Part shown: positions 6,659 through 12,901 of the stretch, piece after piece | Position numbering within the stretch: position 1 is the stretch's first letter | Layout: each line of letters starts with the position of its first letter | Assembly (NCBI GenBank): GCA_903890265.1 | Contig: CAITAM010000451.1 | Location: 1 to 12,901 of the forward strand | Source of the DNA: an uncultured Pseudomonadota bacterium | Lineage (GTDB): Bacteria; Pseudomonadota; Gammaproteobacteria; Steroidobacterales; Steroidobacteraceae | Direction: 5' to 3' | DNA: 12,901 nt | Translations under genes and position numbers: made by a program | The notes under the pieces: model-generated | What the model saw: only the letters and a program-made list of their open reading frames with translations | What the model was told of the DNA's origin: nothing | The model's database searches: none

Positions 6659-7651
6659 ATGAACAACCTTCGCATCGGATTTATCGGTCTCGGCAACGTC
6701 GGCGGCAAGCTCGCCGGCAGCCTGCTCCGCCACAAGATGGACCTGACCGTCCGTGACCTGAACCCGGAGCTCGTCGCGCAGTTCGTCGCGCGCGGCGCCA
6801 AGAGCGCCGCCTCGCCGCGCGCCATGGCCGAGAACTGCGACGTCATCATCACCTGCCTGCCGTCGCCGGCCGCCTCGGCGGCGGTGATGGAAGGGCCGGA
6901 CGGCATCCTCGAGGTGCTGAAGCCGGGCCAGGTGTGGCTCGAGATGAGCACGACCGATGCCGCGGAGATCCGTCGCCTCGGGGCGAAGGCGCAGGCCAAG
7001 GGCGCGCTCGCGATGGACTGCCCGGTGTCGGGCGGCTGCCATCGCGCCGAGACCGGCAATATCTCGATCTTCGCCGGTGGCGATCGCTCGGCGTTCGAGA
7101 CGGTGTTCCCGATCCTGACCACGCTGGGCCGGCGCGTGCTGCACACCGGCGAGCTCGGCTCGGCCTCGCAGCTCAAGGTGGTCACCAACTACCTCTGCAC
7201 CGCGCACCTCGTCGCGCTGGCCGAGGCGCTGACCGTGTGCAAGGTGGCAGGCATGGACATGAACATGGCGTACGAGGGCATCCGCATCTCGTCCGGCAAC
7301 TCGTTCGTGCACGAGACGGAATCGCAGGTGATCCTGAACGGCAGCCGCGACATCAGCTTCACGATGGACCTCGTCATCAAGGACGTGGGCCTGTTCGACC
7401 AGATCGCGAAGGACCTGAACGTGCCGCTCGAGCTGTCGCCGCTCATCCTGAACATCTTCAAGGAAAGCGCCGCCAAGTACGGCCCGCGCGAGCTCAGCCC
7501 GAACGTGATCCGCCGCTACGAAGAGCCCTGCAACGTCAAGGTGCTGGGCATCGGCTTCCCGGCGGAGATGACCGACGACGAACCGGAAGCGCCCGGCTAC
7601 GAGGTGGTGCCGGCCAACCGCGCGCCGTCGACGCTGCCCACCGGCCGCTGA
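6659..7651 (+). CDS. 3-hydroxyisobutyrate dehydrogenase-family NAD(P)-dependent oxidoreductase
   Basis: 330 aa. The family oxidises beta-hydroxy acids or reduces the matching semialdehydes. Visible features: the N-terminal Rossmann motif GLGNVG (residues 10-15); D33 at the end of the second strand (VRDLNPE), which suggests NAD rather than NADP; the substrate-binding DCPVSGG (120-126); catalytic K173 and N177 in QLKVVTNYL; and KDVGL (241-245) in the all-helical C-terminal domain. It is some 30 residues longer than the usual 290-300, with the extra length after about residue 285 (an acidic, proline-containing tail). ATG start with a weak GGGG 4 nt upstream; no confident promoter seen. Transcribed divergently from the MFS operon and converging on the LysR gene. 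It probably serves the same catabolic route, as a second alcohol or semialdehyde step, but could also be a glyoxylate or succinic semialdehyde reductase. Confidence 0.9.
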   Translation: MNNLRIGFIGLGNVGGKLAGSLLRHKMDLTVRDLNPELVAQFVARGAKSAASPRAMAENCDVIITCLPSPAASAAVMEGPDGILEVLKPGQVWLEMSTTDAAEIRRLGAKAQAKGALAMDCPVSGGCHRAETGNISIFAGGDRSAFETVFPILTTLGRRVLHTGELGSASQLKVVTNYLCTAHLVALAEALTVCKVAGMDMNMAYEGIRISSGNSFVHETESQVILNGSRDISFTMDLVIKDVGLFDQIAKDLNVPLELSPLILNIFKESAAKYGPRELSPNVIRRYEEPCNVKVLGIGFPAEMTDDEPEAPGYEVVPANRAPSTLPTGR

Positions 7652-7678
7652 CGGGCAGGCGCGAAGGCGCCACCCGTC
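7650..7678. terminator. Two-step hairpin between convergent dehydrogenase and LysR genes
   Basis: GACGGG (7650-7655) pairs with CCCGTC (7673-7678), and after a small internal bulge GGCGC (7658-7662) pairs with GCGCC (7667-7671) around a GAAG loop. The left arm starts at the G of the dehydrogenase stop codon and the structure fills most of the gap to the LysR stop. It lacks a T-tract; probably a shared termination or 3'-end-protecting element. Confidence 0.5.
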
Positions 7679-7684
7679 ACGGGA

Positions 7685-8644
7685 CTAGGCCCGCCGCCGT
7701 GCCGGCGGCGGGCTGTCCGGTTGACCGGCCGCGGCCGGCTCCGACGCGGACTCCGCCACGAGCCAATCGATGAAGGCCTGTACGCGCCGGTCGGCGTGGC
7801 GGTCCGAGCGGCAGATCACACCCCACGCGCCCGGGCAGTCGACGGCGTGCGCATGGGCCTGGACCAGGGTGCCGGCCGCGAGTTCCTCGGCCGCGAACGG
7901 GCCGTTCATGAGTGCCACGCCCCGTCCGGCGAGCGCCATCTCGAGCGCGACGGCGAGCGTGTCGACGACGATCGACGGCGCCACGGTGACCGGGTTCCCC
8001 GCCGACTCGAACCACGCCTCCCAGTTGCGGGCTTCGGTGTAGATCGAAATCAGTGGCAGGGTGGCGAGCTCGGCGGCACCGGTGACCGTGCGGCGCCCGC
8101 CGAGCAGCGTCGGACTGCAGACCGGGATCAGGCGGTAAGGAAAGAGCGGCTGCCAGAAAAAATGCGGGTCGGGCGGTGTCTCGCAATAGACGATACCGAC
8201 GTCGGCGTTGAGCTCATCGAACTCCCAGTCGACCGCGCAGGTCGTGAGCAGCAGCGCGATGTCCGGGTGGCGGCTCGCAAAGTCCGGCAGGCGGCGCGCC
8301 AGCCAGCGGATCGACGCGGTGACGTAGGTCTGGATGCGCAGCGGTCGGTTGGCCGAGCTCTGCCGCACCGCCTCGGCGCCGGCGATCAGCACATCGAGCG
8401 CCTCGCGCACGTGCCGGTAGAAAAGGCGCCCCGCGGCCGTCGGCACGACGCTGCGGCCGTCACGCGAGAAGAGCTGGGTGCCAAGGTCGCTCTCGAGGAG
8501 CTGGATCTGGTGGCTGATGGCCGGGTGCGTCAGGCACAGCTCGTCCGCGGCCTCGCGCACGCTCTGCCGGCGAGTCGCCGCCTCGAAGCCCTTCAGGGCC
8601 TTGAGGGGCGGCAGCTTGCGCAGATCGATCGGTCCCTTGGCCAA
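7685..8644 (-). CDS. LysR-family transcriptional regulator, GcvA-type
   Basis: 319 aa. The winged helix-turn-helix spans about residues 11-70, starting with LPPLKALKGFEAA, which is characteristic of GcvA-like members. The recognition helix is around THPAISHQIQLLE (39-51), followed by LFSRDGRSVVPTAAG. The effector-binding domain covers about 99-300, and the last 20 residues are a low-complexity Pro/Ala/Arg tail. The start is TTG at 8644, chosen because AGGAG precedes it by 7 nt and because the protein then begins just before the conserved LPPL. It lies 27 bp downstream of the serine hydrolase gene on the same strand, so the two may be co-transcribed, not divergent as is common for LysR genes. 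Likely targets are the hydrolase promoter and/or the 6379-6658 control region; effector unknown. Confidence 0.92.
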   Translation of the reverse strand: MAKGPIDLRKLPPLKALKGFEAATRRQSVREAADELCLTHPAISHQIQLLESDLGTQLFSRDGRSVVPTAAGRLFYRHVREALDVLIAGAEAVRQSSANRPLRIQTYVTASIRWLARRLPDFASRHPDIALLLTTCAVDWEFDELNADVGIVYCETPPDPHFFWQPLFPYRLIPVCSPTLLGGRRTVTGAAELATLPLISIYTEARNWEAWFESAGNPVTVAPSIVVDTLAVALEMALAGRGVALMNGPFAAEELAAGTLVQAHAHAVDCPGAWGVICRSDRHADRRVQAFIDWLVAESASEPAAAGQPDSPPPARRRA

Positions 8645-8651
8645 CGGCGGT

Positions 8652-8656
8652 CTCCT
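8652..8656 (-). promoter_or_regulatory. Ribosome binding site supporting a TTG start for the LysR gene
   Basis: Minus-strand AGGAG with a 7-nt spacer to TTG at 8644. There is no ATG near the N-terminus, so this site decides the start. Confidence 0.65.
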
Positions 8657-8671
8657 GTCCCCGGGAAAGTT

Positions 8672-10021
8672 CTAGGGGGTGTCCATGCAGACGAGTTTGC
8701 TGCCCCCGGCCGGCGATGTCACGGAGGCGAACAGCAGATTGCGGAATTCGTAGTCGGTGCGCGGCTCGCTCTTGTTGCCGGTGGGGTCGAGCTGGCGGAG
8801 CAGGACCGCGACGAGCCCCGTGCGCGGGCTCGCGAGCCAATGGGTGTCAAAGACTCCGCCCCAGGAGAAATCCCCCGGACAATCGGCCTGCGGCGCGCGG
8901 CGCGTGTCGACCTCCACGCCAACGCCGAGGCCGTAGCCAAGACCCACCGAATCGGCGCCGAAGTACTTCTGCAGCGCGTCGACCGGCACCTGGTTCGAGG
9001 TCATCAGGCCGACCGTGACCGGCGACAGGTACTGGCGCCCCCCGAAGGAGCCGCCGTTCAGGAGCATCTGCGCAAAGCGCAGGTAATCGCCGGCGGTCGA
9101 AATGAGGCCACCGCCGCCGGACGGCACGCGCGTGCGGTCGGTCGGGTCGCCGAGCCAGGCGGCCTCGCTGCGCTTGAGCCCGGTTTCGGCGCCACCGTGG
9201 GTGTACATCGTGGCGAGCGTCGGCACGTCGGCGGCGTCGATGGCAAAGGCGGTGTGGGTCATGCCGAGCGGCGTAAAAAGGCGTGCCTGCAGGAAGTCCG
9301 GGAAGGACTGGCCGGAGACCACCTCGACCAGCCGGCCGAGCACGTCGTGCGCCAGGCTGTAGCGCCAGCCTTCGCCCGGGTGGAAGTAGAGCGGGACCTT
9401 GGCGATGGCCTGCACGCGGTCGGCGAGCGTGCCCGGCGCGAACGATGCCGCCCCGTACGCCTTGGCAAGCGGATGGCCGCGGTCGAAGCCCGGGCCGTAG
9501 CCGAGGCCGGCCGAGTGGGTCAGGAGATCGCGGATCGTGATCTCGCGGCGCGCCGGCTCCGTCTGCAGGTTGCCGTCCGCATCGGTGCCGGTGTAGACGC
9601 GCGGATGGGCGAACTCCGGCAGGTAGCGGGAGACGGGGTCATCGAGCAGGAGCCGTCCCTCCTCGTAGAGCATCAGCACGGCCACGCTGGTGACGGGCTT
9701 GGTCATGCTGGCGAGCCGAAAGCGCGTGTCGAGCGTCATCGGCAGGTCCTTCTCGAGGTCCCGCTTGCCGATCGGCCGGGCATAGACCAGCTTGCCGTGG
9801 CGGGCCACGAGCAGCACGTAGCCTGACGCGTTGCCGCGCGCCACCTCGTCCTCGAAGTGACGGCTGAGCGCGTCGAGCCGCTCCGCCGACAGGCCGACGG
9901 ACGCGGGCGTGGCCGCCGGCAGCGGATCGCGCTCGGCGCGCGGCGCGGCGCTCGCCGCGAGGGCGGGGCACAGGATGGCGGCCAACAGGGCGCTCAGGGC
10001 AAGCAGCAGGCGGTTCGGCAT
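8672..10021 (-). CDS. Secreted serine hydrolase, beta-lactamase/class C (esterase EstB-like) family
   Basis: 449 aa counted from the ATG at 10021, which has GGAGGG 6 nt upstream; a longer reading from 10060 would bury the signal peptide. Residues 1-25 (MPNRLLLALSALLAAILCPA then ASA) form a Sec-type signal peptide, so the enzyme is probably periplasmic. The nucleophile is S105 in SMTK (S-x-x-K, 105-108). Y221 in WRYSLAHDVLG is the second catalytic motif, and SGGGGL (301-306) and SWGGVFDT (386-393) match the glycine-rich and W-G-G regions of family VIII carboxylesterases. Such enzymes hydrolyse esters, lactones or beta-lactams; the long 110-180 region and the WGG motif favour esterase over true beta-lactamase. 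It is followed at 27 bp by the LysR gene and is divergent from the 10090 gene. It may release or process the island's substrate in the periplasm. Natural substrate unknown. Confidence 0.9.
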   Translation of the reverse strand: MPNRLLLALSALLAAILCPALAASAAPRAERDPLPAATPASVGLSAERLDALSRHFEDEVARGNASGYVLLVARHGKLVYARPIGKRDLEKDLPMTLDTRFRLASMTKPVTSVAVLMLYEEGRLLLDDPVSRYLPEFAHPRVYTGTDADGNLQTEPARREITIRDLLTHSAGLGYGPGFDRGHPLAKAYGAASFAPGTLADRVQAIAKVPLYFHPGEGWRYSLAHDVLGRLVEVVSGQSFPDFLQARLFTPLGMTHTAFAIDAADVPTLATMYTHGGAETGLKRSEAAWLGDPTDRTRVPSGGGGLISTAGDYLRFAQMLLNGGSFGGRQYLSPVTVGLMTSNQVPVDALQKYFGADSVGLGYGLGVGVEVDTRRAPQADCPGDFSWGGVFDTHWLASPRTGLVAVLLRQLDPTGNKSEPRTDYEFRNLLFASVTSPAGGSKLVCMDTP

Positions 10022-10027
10022 CACAGT

Positions 10028-10033
10028 CCCTCC
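10028..10033 (-). promoter_or_regulatory. Ribosome binding site of the serine hydrolase
   Basis: Minus-strand GGAGGG with a 6-nt spacer to ATG at 10021. It fixes the start at the signal peptide rather than at the in-frame codon at 10060. Confidence 0.7.
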
Positions 10034-10076
10034 GGATGGCGCGGCGTCGGGTAAGGTCAACGGGGCACGGGTTGGC

Positions 10077-10082
10077 TATAGT
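10077..10082 (+). promoter_or_regulatory. Candidate -10 element directly before the 10090 gene
   Basis: TATAGT matches five of six bases of the -10 consensus and ends 7 bp before the ATG at 10090. Transcription from it would begin at or next to the start codon. No convincing -35 is seen 16-18 bp upstream. The whole divergent gap is only 68 bp. Confidence 0.35.
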
Positions 10083-10089
10083 GCGCGCC

Positions 10090-10689
10090 ATGCGCGCTGC
10101 CGTCCCTGCCGACGATTACCGAAACTACCACGACCTCGCCCGGGTGCAGAGCGAGGACCGGCACTACCGCGTGCAGGTCACCGAGCGCCCCGACTCGCCG
10201 GTCGCGATCCTCGCGCCGCACGGGGGTCGGATCGAGGGCGGGACCTCGGAAGTGGCCACGCGGCTCGCCGGGGAGGAGCACAACCTCTACCTCTTCGAGG
10301 GCCTGCGCCCGACGGGGGACAACTTCGCCCACCTGCACCTCACCAGCAGCCGCTTCGACGAACCGCGCTGCCTCGGTCTCATTGCCCGCTGCACGACCGT
10401 GCTCGCGATCCACGGCTACGACGACGACGGGCCGGACGTGCTGCTCGGCGGGCGCGACGAGGCGCTGAAATCGGCCCTGGAGGCCGCCTTCGTCGCGGCG
10501 GGGGTCGCCTGCCTCGTCAGCGGCCACCGGTTCCCGGGCCTTGACCCGCGCAACGTCTGCAACCGGGGCGCGAGCGGGGCGGGGGTCCAGCTCGAACTCA
10601 GTCGCGCGCTGCGGCGCAGCCGCGACTGGGACCGCGTGGTCCGGCCGGTCCGCGCGGTACTCGCCACGCGGCCCGCGTCGTCGCCGTGA
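10090..10689 (+). CDS. Poly-gamma-glutamate hydrolase family protein (zinc amidohydrolase fold)
   Basis: 199 aa. The family, known from phage PghP and Bacillus relatives, is a zinc enzyme of carboxypeptidase-like fold that cuts gamma-glutamyl bonds. Visible motifs: DDYRNYHDLA at the N-terminus; APHGGRIEGGTSE with the H44/E49 metal-ligand pair; LAIHGYDD (H108) as the probable third ligand; and NRGASGAGVQLELSRALR (158-175) near the C-terminus. No signal peptide is seen, so it acts in the cytoplasm as encoded. The ATG at 10090 is chosen because the family homology starts a few residues later; an ATG at 10036 would add 18 basic residues without homology. No Shine-Dalgarno is visible. Its stop overlaps the next start (GTGA at 10686-10689), suggesting translational coupling with yheU and pnuC. 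Family is likely; the cellular substrate is unknown, and poly-gamma-glutamate capsule genes are absent here. Confidence 0.82.
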   Translation: MRAAVPADDYRNYHDLARVQSEDRHYRVQVTERPDSPVAILAPHGGRIEGGTSEVATRLAGEEHNLYLFEGLRPTGDNFAHLHLTSSRFDEPRCLGLIARCTTVLAIHGYDDDGPDVLLGGRDEALKSALEAAFVAAGVACLVSGHRFPGLDPRNVCNRGASGAGVQLELSRALRRSRDWDRVVRPVRAVLATRPASSP

Positions 10690-10943
10690 ACGACGAGCGC
10701 GACGAGGCGCCCCAGCCGGCCGTGCGTATCCCGCCGGAGGCCCTTGATGCGGAGACCCTCCGCCGGCTCCTGGAATCGTTCGTGCTGCGCGAGGGCACCG
10801 AGTACGGGCCGCGCGATTTTTCGCTCGCGGAGAAGGTGGACCACGTGCTCGCGCAGCTGCGCCGCCGGGAGGCCGCGATCTACTTCGACCCCAATACCGA
10901 GACGGTCGATATTCGCCGGCTGAGTGGCCGCGATGAGTCCTGA
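10686..10943 (+). CDS. yheU: YheU (UPF0270) family protein
   Basis: 85 aa from the GTG at 10686, or 73 aa from an in-frame GTG at 10722. The conserved block IPPEALDAETLRRLLESFVL followed by REGTEYG closely follows E. coli YheU, including the family's hallmark ESFVLREGT, and continues through EKVDHVLAQL to the end. E. coli YheU begins where the 10722 codon falls, so the shorter form is possible. The longer one is listed because its GTG overlaps the TGA of the preceding gene in the classic GTGA arrangement. Neither start has a visible Shine-Dalgarno. The function of the family is not established; small, acidic and cytoplasmic. It overlaps the pnuC-like gene by 11 bp. Confidence 0.88.
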   Translation: MNDERDEAPQPAVRIPPEALDAETLRRLLESFVLREGTEYGPRDFSLAEKVDHVLAQLRRREAAIYFDPNTETVDIRRLSGRDES

Positions 10944-11532
10944 GGAGGCGGTGGCGGTTGCCGTGTCACTGCTTGCCGTGTGGCTCACCACCCGCGGCAG
11001 TCTCTGGAACTACCCGTTCTCGTTCGCCTCCGTGGCGCTGTACGGACACATTTTTTTCGACGTGAAGCTGTATGCCGACATGGCGCTGCAGGGGGTTTTC
11101 GCGCTGACGCTGGCCTACGGCCTCGGCGAATGGCTGCGCTTTCGCGTCGCGGATGGCACCGTGCGCGTGACGCGTGCACCGCGCGCGGAGCTGGTCTGGA
11201 GCCTGGTGGCGGGCGCGGCGGCGGCGCTCGCCCTCGGTGCGTTTCTCTATTCCCGGACCGATGCGGCGCTGCCCTGGGTGGATGCGGCACTGACCGCGGC
11301 CAGTCTCGTCGGCAGCTGGTGGGCCGCGCGGCGCCGGATCGAGAGCTGGTGGCTGTGGATAGTCGTCGACACGCTGTACGTCGCCCTCTTCCTCTACAAG
11401 GGACTGACCCTCACGGCCGGGCTCTACGCGCTCTTTGTCGTGCTCGCGGTGGCGGGGCTGCGCCGCTGGCGCCTTGCCTACCTCGAGCAGGGCGTCACGC
11501 CACGGCCGGACTGTGGGCTGTCGGCGTCCTAG
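10933..11532 (+). CDS. pnuC: PnuC-like nicotinamide riboside/vitamin transporter
   Basis: 199 aa from the ATG at 10933 (a GTG at 10924 is the other option). Integral inner-membrane protein with about six to seven hydrophobic segments. The diagnostic stretch is SLWNYPFSFASVALYGHIFF (W25-N26-Y27-P28) followed by FDVKLYADMALQGVF, as in PnuC proteins. The C-terminal WWLWIVVDTLYVALFLYKGL also fits the family's last substrate-site helices. Family members facilitate entry of nicotinamide riboside, and sister groups carry thiamine or riboflavin. The gene overlaps yheU by 11 bp and is the last of the trio. No NadR-like kinase or thiamine gene is in the window to fix the vitamin, so the symbol denotes the family only. 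Confidence 0.87.
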   Translation: MSPEEAVAVAVSLLAVWLTTRGSLWNYPFSFASVALYGHIFFDVKLYADMALQGVFALTLAYGLGEWLRFRVADGTVRVTRAPRAELVWSLVAGAAAALALGAFLYSRTDAALPWVDAALTAASLVGSWWAARRRIESWWLWIVVDTLYVALFLYKGLTLTAGLYALFVVLAVAGLRRWRLAYLEQGVTPRPDCGLSAS

Positions 11533-11583
11533 CGCGTCGTGCGCGTCCGCCGGCGAGGCCTGTGAGGTGCCGCCCGGCGGCGA

Positions 11584-11612
11584 TTGACAGCCCCGGGCCC
11601 GAACTCCATCCT
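11584..11612 (+). promoter_or_regulatory. Candidate sigma-70 promoter for the second aldehyde dehydrogenase
   Basis: A perfect -35 hexamer TTGACA (11584-11589) is followed 17 bp later by CATCCT (11607-11612), which keeps the important A2 and T6 of the -10 but is otherwise poor. Transcription would start near 11619, giving a leader of about 88 nt. Confidence 0.4.
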
Positions 11613-11614
11613 CT

Positions 11615-11636
11615 GGCGCTCACGGCGGTCAGCGCC
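11615..11636 (+). repeat. Inverted repeat just after the promoter candidate
   Basis: GGCGCT (11615-11620) and AGCGCC (11631-11636) are exact inverted copies separated by 10 bp. They sit at the expected transcription start, so they could be an operator or a leader hairpin; chance is also possible in DNA this rich in G and C. Confidence 0.3.
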
Positions 11637-11658
11637 GCCCCGGCGACGGCTCGGGGCA

Positions 11659-11681
11659 GGCGCGTTGCGCCAACGGTTTTT
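11659..11681 (+). terminator. Overlapping small hairpins followed by a T-run
   Basis: GGCGC (11659-11663) can pair with GCGCC (11667-11671). Alternatively CGTTG (11663-11667) can pair with CAACG (11671-11675), which is followed by G and five Ts (11677-11681). The two folds exclude each other. The second resembles a minimal intrinsic terminator and may end the pnuC operon or attenuate the following gene, though 5 bp is short. Confidence 0.4.
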
Positions 11682-11706
11682 CCCTACTTTTCAAAAGAGT
11701 ACGCAC

Positions 11707-12901
11707 GTGTCCACCAATCATACGAAGTTCTACATCGACGGCGCCTGGGTCGACCCGATTTCGCCCGCGACGCTCGACGTGATCAATCCGGCCACCGAGC
11801 AGGCCTACACCAAGATTTCGCTGGGCACGGCCAAGGACGTGGACCGGGCGGTGGCGGCAGCGACCGCGGCGTTCCCGACCTTCTCGCGCACCAGCCGCGA
11901 GGAGCGGCTCGCCCTGCTGCGGCGGATCCTCGAGATCTACAACGCGCGCTACAACGACGTCGCCGACGCCGTGACGGACGAGATGGGTGCACCGAGCAAG
12001 TTCGCCCGCGAAGCGCAGGCCTGGGCGGGTCAGGTTCACCTCGAGGCGACGATCAAGGCGCTGGAGGATCTCGTGTTCTCGGAGCAGCGCGGCACCACGC
12101 GCATCGTCCGTGAGTCGATCGGCGTCGTCGGACTGATCACGCCGTGGAACTGGCCGCTCAACCAGATCGTCTGCAAGGTCGCGCCGGCCATCGCGGCGGG
12201 CTGCACGATGGTGCTGAAGCCGAGTGAGATCGCCCCGATCAGTGGCATCGTGTGGGCGGAGATCATGCACGCCGCCGGCACGCCGAAGGGCGTGTTCAAC
12301 CTCGTCAACGGCGACGGTCCGAACGTCGGCCAGTACATGGCCGCCCACCCCGGCATTGCCATGATGTCCTTCACGGGCTCGACGCGCGCCGGCATCATCG
12401 TCGCGCGCACGGCGGCGGACACGGTGAAGCGCGTCGCGCAGGAACTCGGCGGCAAGTCGGCCAACATCATCCTCGCCGATGCCGACCTCGAGGACGCGGT
12501 CTCGCGCGGCGCGGCGGCGTGCTTCAGCAACACCGGGCAGTCCTGCGACGCCCCGACGCGCATGTTCGTGCCGCGCAGCCTGCACGCCAGGGCCGTGGAG
12601 ATTGCGAAAGCGACGGCCGCCACCCACAAGGTGGGTGATCCGCGCGCGGCCGATACCGTGCTCGGTCCGGTCGTGAGCCAGATTCAGTTCGACAAGATCC
12701 AGCGGCTCATCCAGTCGGGTATCGACGAGGGCGCGACGCTCGTCGCCGGTGGCGTCGGCCGTCCGGACGGTCTCTCGCGCGGCTACTACGTGCGGCCGAC
12801 GGTGTTTGCCGACGTGCGCCACGAGATGACGATTTCCCGCGAGGAGATCTTCGGACCGGTGCTGTCGATCCTGCCCTACGATTCCGAGCAGGAGGCGATC
12901 G
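11707..12901 (+). CDS. NAD(P)-dependent aldehyde dehydrogenase (3' end outside window)
   Basis: The frame starts at GTG 11707 (KFYIDGAWVDP follows within a few residues, the usual ALDH N-terminus) and stays open to the window edge, giving 398 codons of an expected 470-480. Key positions are N148 in TPWNWP, K171 in LKPSE, FTGSTRAG (222-229), E246 in QELGGK, C280 in NTGQSCDAPTR and EEIFGPV near the visible end. Every position has the same number as in the 3469-4902 gene. By hand count 89 of residues 141-280 are identical without a gap, so the two are close paralogues. A weak AAGAG lies upstream of the GTG. Preceded by a 174-bp gap with its own promoter candidate, it is probably transcribed separately from pnuC. 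Substrate unknown. Confidence 0.93.
   Translation, partial: MSTNHTKFYIDGAWVDPISPATLDVINPATEQAYTKISLGTAKDVDRAVAAATAAFPTFSRTSREERLALLRRILEIYNARYNDVADAVTDEMGAPSKFAREAQAWAGQVHLEATIKALEDLVFSEQRGTTRIVRESIGVVGLITPWNWPLNQIVCKVAPAIAAGCTMVLKPSEIAPISGIVWAEIMHAAGTPKGVFNLVNGDGPNVGQYMAAHPGIAMMSFTGSTRAGIIVARTAADTVKRVAQELGGKSANIILADADLEDAVSRGAAACFSNTGQSCDAPTRMFVPRSLHARAVEIAKATAATHKVGDPRAADTVLGPVVSQIQFDKIQRLIQSGIDEGATLVAGGVGRPDGLSRGYYVRPTVFADVRHEMTISREEIFGPVLSILPYDSEQEAI

Noticed and set aside
2278..6756. A very long open frame (1492 codons) on the plus strand across four genes
   Set aside because: It is antisense to four genes with clear motifs, is Arg/Gly/Ala/His-rich with no recognisable domain, and results from codon bias in high-GC DNA.
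5525..7312. 595-codon minus-strand frame spanning the divergent control region
   Set aside because: Runs out of frame through two genes with strong family motifs on opposite strands, and across their regulatory gap.
7721..9826. 701-codon plus-strand frame over the LysR and hydrolase genes
   Set aside because: Antisense to both genes; composition is a codon-bias artefact.
9947..10021. Possible lipobox around Cys18 of the serine hydrolase signal peptide
   Set aside because: The residue before the Cys is Leu, which does not fit the small residue required at -1; an Ala-X-Ala cleavage site follows instead.
11629..12822. 397-codon minus-strand frame over the second aldehyde dehydrogenase
   Set aside because: Antisense shadow; the plus-strand frame holds all ALDH catalytic motifs.
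1..12901. CRISPR array, insertion sequence, tRNA/rRNA gene or phage/defence module
   Set aside because: No regularly spaced repeats, transposase or integrase motifs, terminal inverted repeats or RNA-gene hallmarks were seen. The single phage-related family (poly-gamma-glutamate hydrolase) lies in an ordinary operon.

Overview
The window is high-GC, densely coded chromosomal DNA, most likely from a gammaproteobacterium. The clearest pointer is a YheU (UPF0270) homologue, a family found mainly in Gammaproteobacteria. The TPR-type sulfotransferase, spinster-like MFS transporter and GMC oxidoreductase suggest an environmental heterotroph, perhaps a Steroidobacter/Nevskiales-like lineage, but that placement is inference. 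I saw no RNA gene, insertion sequence, phage gene, CRISPR array or origin.

Layout. Positions 1-602 (+) hold the 3' end of a sulfotransferase gene. It converges on a four-gene minus-strand operon read from 6378 down to 624: MFS transporter, NAD-dependent aldehyde dehydrogenase, enolase-superfamily dehydratase/cycloisomerase-like enzyme, and FAD-dependent GMC alcohol dehydrogenase. A 280-bp divergent control region (6379-6658) with repeats, AT tracts and a perfect palindrome separates this operon from a plus-strand 3-hydroxyisobutyrate-dehydrogenase-like gene (6659-7651). That gene converges on a minus-strand pair: a secreted beta-lactamase-fold serine hydrolase (10021-8672), then a GcvA-type LysR regulator (8644-7685, TTG start). 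A 68-bp divergent gap leads to a tightly overlapping plus-strand trio (10090-11532): poly-gamma-glutamate-hydrolase-family protein, yheU and a PnuC-like transporter. A 174-bp gap with a promoter candidate and two competing small hairpins precedes a second aldehyde dehydrogenase (11707 to the window edge). It is a close, ungapped paralogue of the first over the region compared.

How the genes may work together. Uptake (MFS), ester or lactone hydrolysis (serine hydrolase), alcohol oxidation (GMC), aldehyde oxidation (two ALDHs), dehydration or isomerisation of a hydroxy acid (enolase superfamily) and a beta-hydroxyacid dehydrogenase, with a LysR regulator, look like a catabolic island for a polyol, sugar acid or similar hydroxylated carbon source. 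The substrate cannot be read from the sequence. No kinase or aldolase that would finish a classical 2-keto-3-deoxy acid pathway lies in the window. The most unusual protein-level signal is in the enolase-family enzyme: its active-site spacing matches galactonate dehydratase as I recall it, but two normally acidic positions are Gly and Asn. I do not see a clearly new defence or mobile system here.
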